From Spisula solida (taxonomy: Eukaryota > Mollusca > Bivalvia > Venerida > Mactridae): a stretch of DNA of 64,000 bases. The stretch is from assembly GCA_947247005.1 (NCBI GenBank), contig OX365953.1, forward strand, positions 2,423,001 through 2,487,000. The letters are read 5' to 3'. The position numbers were made by a program, and so were the translations under genes. The notes beneath the pieces are model-generated. The model made no database searches, was not told the origin of the DNA, and worked only from the letters and a program-made list of their open reading frames with translations. Positions 45,431 to 54,599 of this stretch are shown piece by piece; position 1 is the first letter of the stretch, and every line of letters begins with the position of its first letter.

Positions 45431-45840
45431 TATTATTCTTCTGTTGGGTGTTACTTTCCGATTTGTTAATATTCTGTTCACGTTTCCATGTCTCCCTGTA
45501 AAACATACACAGCCAAACCTTAATTCCTTAAGTCATCACATAGAATCAGTCTGTCAGTCAGTTAGTCAGTAAAAGCAACCAATAATGAAGACACCTGTTA
45601 TAGATGATCAGAGTTACAAAATATTGGATCAATACGAAATCTTCGAGACTTGCAGCGCTAGTAGACTGGAGAAAGCTGTATGACAATGATGGTCGGGAAT
45701 CTATCAGCTGTCGCACGCAGATATCGTGCGCAAATACTGCTCACTCTCTCTCTCTATTGTAACAGACAAGTGTAAATAATTCACAAGTTAAGAACGATGT
45801 GAATTTAAAGCCCTCATTTAATTTCTGAAACAAGAGAACG

Positions 45841-46370
45841 TCACCTCCTAGGAGAGTAATGATGCGACTGAGGAACATAATGCACCCAAACCTCCTAGGA
45901 GAGTAACGATGCGACTGAGGAACATAATGCACCCAAACCTCCTAGGAGAGTAACGATGCGACTGAGGAACATAATGATCCAAAACCTCCTAGGAGAGTAA
46001 CGATGCGACTGAGGAACATAATGCACCCAAACCTCCTAGGAGAGTAACGATGCGACTGAGGAACATAATGCACCCAAACCTCCTAGGAGAGTAACGATGC
46101 GACTGAGGAACATAATGATCCAAAACCTCCTAGGAGAGTAACGATGCGACTGAGGAACATAATGCACCCAAACCTCCTAGGAGAGTAACGATGCGACTGA
46201 GGAACATAATGATCCAAAACCTCCTAGGAGAGTAACGATGCGACTGAGGAACATAATGCACCCAAACCTCCTAGGAGAGTAACGATGCGACTGAGGAACA
46301 TAATGCACCCAAACCTCCTAGGAGAGTAACGATGCGGCTGAGGAACCTAATGCACCCAAACCTCCTAGAG
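45841..46370. repeat. 47-bp tandem array with CCTCCTAGGAG palindrome
   Basis: Eleven units of 'cctcctaggagagtaacgat', 'gcgactgaggaacataatg' and 'cacccaaa' (some 'atccaaaa'). Almost no divergence between units. Each carries the palindrome ctcctaggag. Confidence 0.96.
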
Positions 46371-46836
46371 ATGAAGAATTTCAGTATTTTTAAGCACTTT
46401 TGCATGGCCTTTAACTTCTTCAGAAAAAGCCAGGATAAGGGGGTGAAATTAGGTGGGAAATAATGCAGTAATATTTCACAGTTACGAACAAAAATGATTA
46501 AAATAATTTGGCTGAAATACATGGGTACACAGGGGTGTGTCACTTAGCCAGCATGCAGAGGGTGTGCACAGACAGCCCCACAGGTGTCCGAGATGACAAC
46601 CAGATACACCTTCACAGTAAGTACAACATATTGCACAGGCATTTTCCAAGAATCAGGTTTTATACTATAGTATCATACAATTAAACTTTTTATAGCACTT
46701 GCACTTGTTGTTTAGATCAACTTGCTTCTATATAACCATACATATAGTTTCGCGAAGCCCACACCCCCCTAACCCTCACCTCCTACCCTGCAAAAATTGT
46801 TACTCTGGTGTAGCTATGGTTAGCAAGCCAGTTAAA

Positions 46837-47014
46837 TACAGTCAGAACTCGATACAACAACGCTGTTCGTTTCCAAGAAAAATGTTGTTGTAACGAATAT
46901 GTCAGTATACTGAATTGATACAAAGAGCATTTTAATACTTTTGTCCCCAAACATAATATCAGTATAATGATTTTGTCGGTATATCGGATGTCGTTATATC
47001 GAGTCCTGACTGTA
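46837..47014. mobile_element. MITE with TACAGTCAGRACTCGATA termini
   Basis: tacagtcagaactcgataca at the left and atatcgagtcctgactgta at the right, inverted over about 25 bp including 'aacgac/gtcgtt' type sequence. TA-flanked, 178 bp. Confidence 0.85.
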
Positions 47015-47361
47015 TTTACAAATTTTAAACTTTCAAAACCTACTTTCGGCATTTCAATATGGAGGTTCAAGTTCACAAGCATAATTTTTTACAAATTTGA
47101 TAATAGTGAAAATTAAAACCTCACGAAAAGTTCTGATTATACGGTAGATGACGAAAGTCATGCAGAGTGTGTGTACAAACATAGGCCGCTGTATCTTTCC
47201 TAATTATTATATCAACAATATGCATTTACCTGTATTATTAAATGAATATTTTTAATTTTCCAATCTATAGAAGTAGCAATGTTGTTTTAAGTGAACTGCC
47301 GCTTGCATAAATATATGAGAGATAATTAACACTCATAGATCACGCCAACATCACACTGACA

Positions 47362-47570
47362 TAAACTGTAAACCAATTTACTTTCGCAAATACTAACTTT
47401 CACGTTTTGCTGATCGTCGGCATATTCCCGTCTACAAACTTTCGCGTTTTTAAGCTTCCTACAATGTCCATATAAATGTTTTTAGCACTTTGGCTCAATT
47501 TCACAAAATTCTATCACTCACAAACTCCAGGAAAATAAAGCACGCGAAATAATTTCTTGGTTTACAGTAA
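47362..47570. mobile_element. MITE with ACTGTAAACCAA termini
   Basis: Starts taaactgtaaaccaatttac and ends ttcttggtttacagtaa. Interior words 'ctttcgcgttt' and 'cacgcgaaataa' relate it loosely to the TACTGTWAAAT copies. Confidence 0.7.
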
Positions 47571-48699
47571 GTTAGTTCTATTCCTAGTATGCTACATCCA
47601 CCTAGTTCAGTTTGTCCAATCAAAATCACCGTCCCCCTCCGACCCCCCAAAAAATCCTGAAATCACGAGGTTGACATACTTAAAAATTAAAATTCAAAAT
47701 TTTTTACACAACCTCTATAATTTTATATGCTTGTAATTGATTAACAGATTTTTTTAAAATTTAAATATCACTCTTAAAATTACCTAAGAAAAAAACTTGT
47801 ATCAACCCTGAAACCTTTTTTTCAAAATTTGACCTTTTTGCACTCAAGAATTTATTAACAAAATTAATATACTGGCTACATTAATTTACATTAATCAATC
47901 AATTATTCTAATCAAAATAAATACACTCCAAACAAAAAACTTGATTTAAAGAAAAAGATCAATTTTATAAAGTCACATTCATCAAAAAAACATACAATAA
48001 TATTTTATAATATTCACAGTTTCAACCATTTAAAGTACGACAATGAATACATAACGTAATGTACACAAGTTTGAAACCTCATTTATCAAAAAAAACTCGA
48101 TCAGAAAACTCGTCTCTATACTAACCATATAAATCTATATCCGTTATGAATAAGTCACCAAGCTGTTGTGAGCAAATGTGAGCGAAAAAAAAATAATTCA
48201 CCGAAATGTCAGTGTTAAATATACTATCTATACATAATATAACACAGCCATCATGCGAATTGATGGCTCTATATCATACTACGACCAAATATAGTCGATA
48301 AAGCAAACAGTGCTGAATGCTATTTTATTCAATATATTGACAAAATGAAATATTGATTATATTATAGGCAACTCCGTTACCATGACAATTTGTAGGTCTT
48401 AGAATTGCAGTCTATCGATTTCTCAATATTGAGATTTCAGCTAATATTTTCATGTAGAATAGAGTAATTTACAACTGTAATTTATAGAAGTGATTCTCTC
48501 GGAACATACAGTATAATACAAGGCTTGGGGATCTTATAAACTGAACTAATTGCAATAATACACATAATTCCTGACAATGCTTTAGGTTAATAACAATTTA
48601 ATCATTAATAGTTGATCTATATATGTGCAGTGAATTACAAACTGTTAGGTTATTCACAGAATTGGAATAGAATATTTCCTTTTCTAGGGTGTATGAAAC
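47571..48699. other. AT-rich intron, nothing recognised
   Basis: No array, element or exon identified by eye between the MITE and the 48.7-kb satellite. Confidence 0.5.
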
Positions 48700-49176
48700 A
48701 CTAATACCTGTGACACACTAATGCCTGGGTCACACTAATGCCTAGGTCACACTAATGCCTGGGTCACAAATGCATGACATACTAATACCTGGGACACACT
48801 AATGCCTGGGTCACAAATGCATGACACACTAATTCCTTGGTCACAAATGTATGACACACTAATATCTGACACAAATGCATGGCACACTAATACCTGGGAC
48901 ACACTAATGCCTGGGTCACAAATACATGACACACTAATACCTTGGACACAAATGCATGACACACTAATATCTGACACAAATGCATGACACACTAATACCT
49001 GGGACACACTAATGCCTGGGTCACAAATGCATGACACACTAATACCTGGCACACAAATGTATGACACACTAATACCTTGGTCACAAATGTATGACACACT
49101 AATACCTTGGACACAAATGTATGACACACTAATACCTTGGTCACAAATGCATGACACACTAATGCCTGGGTCACTA
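48700..49176. repeat. Degenerate 20-48-bp tandem array (gacacactaatacctgg)
   Basis: Nested units: 'gacacactaatacctgg', 'gtcacaaatgcat', with single (20 bp), ~28-bp and ~48-bp spacing. Minus-strand frames rich in Ile-Ser-Val-Ser are repeat translations. Confidence 0.92.
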
Positions 49177-49340
49177 TAGGATTAAACAACCATTTGTTGA
49201 CGTTCACTGATGTGTAAACACCCGATCAGAAGCAACACATTGAGTAAAGCCCTGAAAGGGATTTATGTTAAATGTGTGCCGGCTGTCTCTGGGGACAATG
49301 GTGAATTAGTAGTAACAAGTAATTAAGAATTGCAAGCAAT

Positions 49341-49765
49341 ACAGTCCCCTACCGGTTTGCAGCCATTTTCAATGTTTCTGTTGCCATAGCAACCACAGTT
49401 TTTGTCAGAATCAAAATATCTTTAGACGTGCATAATCCCCTTATTGCCCCCAATCCACATATCAAGTTTCATGAACCTAGCTTGGAAACTGTTTGAGAAA
49501 TGGCAGGATCAAGATTTAGGCATATTTTCACTCTTTCTGTCGCCATAGCAACCACAATTTTTGTCAGAATCGAAATATTTTAGACGTGCATAATCCACTT
49601 ATTGCCCCCTATCTACATACCAAGTTTCATACACTTAGCTTGGAAACTGTTTGAGTTATGTCAGGATCCAGATTTTTTGACGGACGGACTGACGGACAGA
49701 CTGACTGATGGCAGAAGGAGGGCAAACCTATAGTCCCCTCCGGTCAAACACTGGTAGGAGACTAA
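49341..49765. mobile_element. Two-monomer repeat element with GGACGGAC tail
   Basis: Two ~159-bp monomers ('gccatagcaaccac' at 49383 and 49542, each with 'agacgtgcataatcc', 'aagtttcat' and 'agcttggaaactgtttga'), then 'gacggacggactgacggaca' and 'tatagtcccctccggt'. Outer ends agtcccctaccggttt and aaacactggtaggagact are imperfect inverted repeats. It ends ~18 bp from the donor at 49783. Confidence 0.75.
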
Positions 49766-49783
49766 AGAGTACAAACATCCTAC

Positions 49784-49910
49784 CTGGTAAATCAATCAGT
49801 TTTTTATAGACAGACAAAAATGAGGCTTCTGCAGCTTTACTTCGTTTAGACAGTGCATCTATTTCTCCTTGAAAACTTTTCAATAACGGTGCAACAACTT
49901 TCCTGATATC
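49784..49910 (-). CDS. CUX1: CUX exon: start of visible coiled coil ([14 protein letters not shown])
   Basis: Phase-0 acceptor (atattttcag) and phase-1 donor (CCAG|gtagga). It encodes 42 codons beginning [20 protein letters not shown] and ending KKLIDLP, with a final G that completes Asp in the next exon. This matches the stretch near the N-terminus of vertebrate CUX1/CASP that begins '[13 protein letters not shown]' and ends 'NVYKRLIDVPDPV'. Residues 1-42 of the reconstructed protein are predicted helical coiled coil. The preceding exon, which in relatives ends with a phrase like FKKNTPE, was not found by eye between 49911 and 64000, so that intron probably exceeds 14 kb. A repeat element ends only about 18 bp inside the downstream intron. 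Confidence 0.95.
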
Positions 49911-50003
49911 CTGAAAATATAAAAGGTTAAACACATATCACTATCAGGGCCATATATCCAGAAACAAAATGCACTGAGGCAATTATTTTTTTTATAGTTT
50001 TTA

Positions 50004-50325
50004 CTACAGTTCCAAGTAGAAATTTGTAAACATTGGAACACAAATGTAGCCATAAGTATTTCATTTCTTCATCGATTTCTATGAAATATACGCCACGCTA
50101 AGGAGAACATTATTTGCTTTCCATGAAATATAAAATATTTTTCAGCGGATGTGCCGTTTCGTCCATTACCCTGTGAAACCATGGAACGTGTAGGTTTCAC
50201 AGGGTAATGGAAAAATCGGTAAAGCTGCTGAAAAAGATCTTATATTTCATGGAAAGCAAATAATATTCCCCTTAGCGTGGCTATTTTATTTTCCAATGTT
50301 TACAAATTTCTTCTTGTAACTGTAG
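50004..50325. mobile_element. Long palindromic (foldback) MITE
   Basis: Arms of about 150 bp with a few indels: ctacagttccaagtagaaat at the left, cttcttgtaactgtag at the right. The inner arms 'ttatttgctttccatgaaat' and 'gtttcacagggtaatgg' pair with their inverses around 50190. One long RNA or DNA hairpin is possible. Confidence 0.88.
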
Positions 50326-50393
50326 CCAAAAGTCATGTGGTATTGCTACACTGAACAATGTGTATTCATGTTTACTCGGTTAATCCCTCAGAC

Positions 50394-50656
50394 CTGGGGT
50401 GGTATTCACAAAGCATCTTAGCAGAAAACTTAGAAATTTCTTAAAATCTAAAAATGTTATTAAGTGTATCAGCCAAGAAGCAAGACCAAGATGATTAATA
50501 TTTTACATAGTGTTGAAGCATTATGTAAACAGCTTCTATAATCACTAAGAAAACATGGATTATACTTTAAATTGTGGGAGAAATGAGCTGCGCAAATGTT
50601 GGACTTAAGTCAAAATATTTAAGTTTTCACTTAAGATGCTTTGTGAATACCAGTCC
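50394..50656. mobile_element. MITE, GGTATTCACAAAGCATCTTA family, copy 2
   Basis: cctggggtggtattcacaaa at the left, ttaagatgctttgtgaatac at the right, 263 bp. Abuts the next MITE directly. Confidence 0.88.
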
Positions 50657-50808
50657 TGGGGTGGTATTCAATATTGGTCTTATTTCATTTGAGAATAAGG
50701 ATAGCCAATCATATCGCCTGTTACTGACCAAGAGTTGAATATGGTGTGATCTGATTGGCTGTCCTTATCCTTAAGTCAAGTAAGATCAATATTGAATACC
50801 AGCCCTGG
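50655..50808. mobile_element. Palindromic MITE, GGTATTCAATATTGATCTTA family, copy 2
   Basis: Begins at the end of the previous MITE (cctggggtggtattcaatat) and ends tgaataccagccctgg. The interior is inverted relative to the 28357-28509 copy. Confidence 0.88.
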
Positions 50809-51792
50809 ACAGCAGTTTAAGCCATCTATATAACTACCTGTTTTTGGCATGCACTGGCTCATGTATCTTAAAGTGCATCATTACAAGATTTTTGTGACGT
50901 TTACAAGCATGTGACCCTGCTTGATTATATTATAAAACACATTTCTTAATCATAGCAGTGAAAGCCAAAGTATTCTTGACTATATATCTACAATTAAACC
51001 CAGCACAAGTCACTTATTTTTCCTTAATATGCCTCGATTTTACGACTTATACTATCAACAGAACATAAATAAGAGATTTTGTGATTTCACACTGGTGCCT
51101 AATCGATGACATAAATCCGGTCAAATTTATTCTGCCAACACAAAGAATATGTTCTGTAACGATATTAACCGAGTATCTTTGTCTTCAAGTCTCTCCATCG
51201 TCTCTAGACGCCATAAATGAGCAGTTGAAATCAAATTAAAACCCATGGATTCCCAGCGCGATTTGACATACTTCTCTAAACTTGAGATATTGGGATTTTC
51301 TCAGAAATATTGTCTGGTGACTGTAGCCAATATTCGTAGTCATTCATTGAACGTTTAAACAATATCATTCAATATCATTCAATATTTTATGTCTGCATTT
51401 TACAGAAGATAAATTTTATAACTTATTTAAATAGACACATAACACGCCCAACAATTACATTCGCACATCATTTAAGAAAAAATTAAATATAACACGTGTT
51501 GTTGTAGAGTTATTTTCTTCTACAGCAAATTTCAGCAAAAATTATTATCACTACGTTTCGTAATCTTGATCAGCTTCAGGATTTTAATAACAAAATTTAC
51601 AGGCCTATTTTTTGGAAAATACGTAATGTTGTAATTCGCACTGGTCAACAGTATTTCAGTCAAATGAAGACTATACCCATGCAGTCATATATATTATCCT
51701 GACACCAGACAAACCGGCTGTCGCAAAGAAACTAACATATACTAAAGTCTGTCTACTGAGGATACCATTAATAAGTTAAAATACAGTTGAAA

Positions 51793-51883
51793 TACATATA
51801 ACTAATAATTAATCATAATTTTGCAAGATCTACATATAACTAATTAGTAATCATAATTTTGCAAGATCTACATGTAACTATTA
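51793..51883. repeat. 38-bp tandem repeat, 2.5 copies
   Basis: 'acatataactaat' then 'aatcataattttgcaagatc', repeated with 38-bp spacing. Confidence 0.85.
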
Positions 51884-51929
51884 AATGATGATAATATTAT
51901 TTAACCCGAAAACAAAATTTCAGAAGGAG

Positions 51930-52540
51930 TCAGTTTTCTTATTCCTGTGAATTCTAGATTTGCCACCCTTTGTAAAGTTCTGCACCCCCCAAATATCTAG
52001 ATTTGCCTCCCTTTGTAAAGTTCTGCACATCCCCCCCCCCCCTTGCCCCAAATATCTAGATCTATCAACAAGATTAAAGTATAATCAGAAAACAAAATAT
52101 CTGTAGAATAAAGAATATATCATACAATGTAAGAGTTACTTCCCTTTAATCAGTTCTGCGATCCCCCCCCCCCCCTCCCCCAAATATCAAGACAAGCTAT
52201 CAACAAGATTAAAGTAAGAACAGACGACAAAATATCTGTAAAATAAAGATATAGAATCCAGTTTTCTTCATACTAGACATGAGTTGCTCCCCTTTAAACA
52301 GTTCTGCAATTTTCCCGAAAAGTAATCAATTTCTCCAAAATGTATCAAGACATATCATTAACAGACGACAAAGTATCTAAGATACAGAATCCAGTTTTCT
52401 TCATACAATACAAGAGTTGCTTCCCTTTAAACAGTTCTGCTATTTTTCTCCTATATCGAGATTTATCACCAGACTGAAGTATTAGCAGACGACATTAGCA
52501 GACGACAAATATCTCCACAGCAAAAGATAGTCAGAACACC
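51930..52540. repeat. Degenerate ~120-bp repeats with poly-C tracts
   Basis: About four diverged units sharing 'cagttctgc', 'aaatatc(t/a)aga', 'atcaacaagattaaagta' and 'aatccagttttcttcata'. Pure C runs of about 13 occur at 52030-52042 and 52163-52175. Confidence 0.75.
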
Positions 52541-53209
52541 CAGTTACCTCCCTTGCTACACTCTCTAAGTGCGAGTAGATTTTTCCAATAATCTCACAAG
52601 AAATCCGGAATCAGGAATCAAAAGACATCAGGTGCCAAACGAAAAGACAAAAGAATCGCTGGTAGAGTATTTTTATCAAGATCGGTGAATACCACAAGAT
52701 TGTGTAATAGTCAATACTAATTATGATTTCAGTTCCGAGAAATGTAAGCTTTCTGTTACTGATACGTTTGCTTATCTATGAAAACTTTTGGAAAAAGAAT
52801 GAATCTGATTAGGCGTGTCATTTCCTGAATTAACGAAAGAAGGTTTGGACAGCTGTATAAGCGTCTCGATACCGTTTGTACTAACTACTTGTCTAACGTA
52901 ATCTCTCAAACTGATTGTTTAATTCTCTTAGATCTCTGTAAGAACAATGGCAACATTCAAGCTTAGGTAACAATTCAATTAAGTTCAATTAAGGCGAAAA
53001 CATAGATACCGATATAGAGACAATGAGGTATAGTCAAAACAAATTAACCTGGTTCTTGACCTTTATGCAAAAATATGTAACAATCTTCTTGCGATAAATA
53101 AATCGCGTGAAAAAGTGAAAAGTTTTGCCGTACCAAAGTTTCAGATAATTGTTTATCAATTTATACACCTCGAAAACAAACGCCAAAATGTCAAAGTATA
53201 AAGAAGAAC

Positions 53210-53423
53210 TACCATATTTACTCGCCCATAAGTTGGGTAAAATCAAGTTAAACAAATTCCAAAAGGTCAATCAGAATTTGACTAATGTAAAAATCCTCTA
53301 TGAGAAGTACAACTTATATTTTGCTTTATTATGTCGATATCAAAGGATCGGTCATACAAATAAGTAACTTTTTGAAATATTTTTGACACCTTTTATCTGA
53401 CTTATGGGCGAAGCTATACGGTA
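53210..53423. mobile_element. MITE with TACCATATTTACTCGCCCAT termini
   Basis: taccatatttactcgcccat at the left, atgggcgaagctatacggta at the right, inverted over about 28 bp, 214 bp. Related to the small copy at 571-681. The next satellite starts at its last base. Confidence 0.8.
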
Positions 53424-53690
53424 ACTGTTAAACTATGCTAACTGAATGTTAAACTATGCTAACTGAATGTTAAACTATGCTAAATGAATGTTAAACTATG
53501 CTAACTGAATGTTAAACTATGCTAACTGAATGTTAAACTATGCTAACCTAACTGAATGTTAAACTATGCTAACTGAATGTTAAACTATGCTAACTGAATG
53601 TTAAACTATGCTAACTGAATGTTAAACTATGCTAACCTAACTGAATGTTAAATTATGCTAACTGAATGTTAAACTATGCTAACTGAAGGT
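53424..53690. repeat. 21-bp tandem array (aactgaatgttaaactatgct)
   Basis: About 12 units around 'actgaatgttaaactatgct', with two units extended by 'aaccta'. It begins exactly where the MITE ends. Confidence 0.93.
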
Positions 53691-54091
53691 GCGAGGAACA
53701 AGTTAATTTGTTGGCACTATATATTAGGTAAGAGGATTTTTAAAGTTGATGCCTTCCTTGTCTATCTATACAACTTTCTCATTAACTATGTAATGATAGC
53801 ACAAATAAAAAGATTAGTGATTACAAGTTGATTAAAGCAAAACATAAGCAATCTCACCGCCCACCCAGCACAAAAAGAATTTTCCACCTACTTATTATAA
53901 ACACTGAATATAGTTACAGATTCATTATATCACATATCTCAAATCTTGGGCGAAAACTTTCACCAAAACATTCGAGTATTTATTACCAGGATAATGGATG
54001 AAACGTGTGTTTGATTATTATTCATCAAGAACTTTAAGAAATAATGAATACGTACCTGTGTTTTATAGTAGAATAAAGCACAGTCACGAGT

Positions 54092-54139
54092 TCGGATGCG
54101 TAGTAATTAAATCAGAGTACTGTACGCATCCGAATAAGT
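54092..54139. other. Short inverted repeat (ttcggatgcgta / tacgcatccgaa)
   Basis: Arms ttcggatgcgta and tacgcatccgaa separated by about 20 bp, within a 69-codon plus-strand frame that has no other support. Confidence 0.6.
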
Positions 54140-54385
54140 TACATATTCATTATTTCGATTCTAACATAGCGAATATTCCACATTTGATAACACACCAAGA
54201 CATATAAACCACAGCACTATTTTCTTCATCGGAAGCTTATTTGCCGTTTGAAGTTATTCAGCCATAGCTGTGTTTTATTGGCAGTTTGTGCACATCGTAA
54301 TTTCCTCTATGTGTAAAAAACTGACACCGCTCAATGTTGTGTTAGAATAGAATTTAGTATACAGTTTTACAAAAGTTTATCAAAT

Positions 54386-54512
54386 AAAACAACAATAACA
54401 ACAACAGCAGAAACAGCAACAACAACAACAACAACAGCAGCTAAATCAACAACAGCAGCAACATCAACAGCAGAAACAGCAACAACAACAACATCAGCAA
54501 TAACAGCAGCAT
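54386..54512. repeat. CAA/CAG trinucleotide-rich tract
   Basis: Impure (CAA)n/(CAG)n over ~125 bp. The Val/Ala-rich minus-strand frame across it is an artefact. Confidence 0.9.
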
Positions 54513-54534
54513 CACCATAGAAGTGGTATGTGAT

Positions 54535-54597
54535 GTTTTTGTCTTTTCTGTGCTCGGCTGGTTTAAGTTCAGTGCTGCCTTCCCTGTCCGATTTTCT
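54535..54597 (+). repeat. Dispersed repeat fragment (CTGCCTTCCCTGTC)
   Basis: 'gtgctcggctggtttaagtt' and 'cagtgctgccttccctgtc', the third copy of the fragment at 8772-8876 and 44826-44914. Confidence 0.55.
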
Positions 54598-54599
54598 AT

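Larger units (their letters stand above)
2846..49910 (-). other. CUX1: CUX/Cut-family homeobox gene, partial gene body (12 exons, both ends off-window)
   Basis: Twelve exons read on the minus strand join in frame into about 992 codons. Exons are 49910-49784, 44211-44074, 36425-36358, 33513-33381, 23585-23519, 12308-12083, 10367-10293, 9751-9645, 8766-8612, 6360-5713, 4379-4249 and 3947-2846. All internal junctions have AG acceptors and GT donors, and the split codons match across each intron. The order is that of CUX proteins: coiled coil, CUT repeat 1, linker, CUT repeat 2. The family acts in the nucleus as DNA-binding transcriptional regulators; in vertebrates the same locus also makes the Golgi protein CASP from the N-terminal exons. 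The start codon, third CUT repeat and homeodomain are not in the window. CUX1 versus CUX2 is not meaningful for an invertebrate, so the symbol denotes the family orthologue. Confidence 0.96.

Noticed and set aside
48747..49207. 136-codon Ile/Ser/Val/Cys-rich minus-strand frame
   Set aside because: Repeat translation of the 48.7-kb array; no start context, splice sites or domain.
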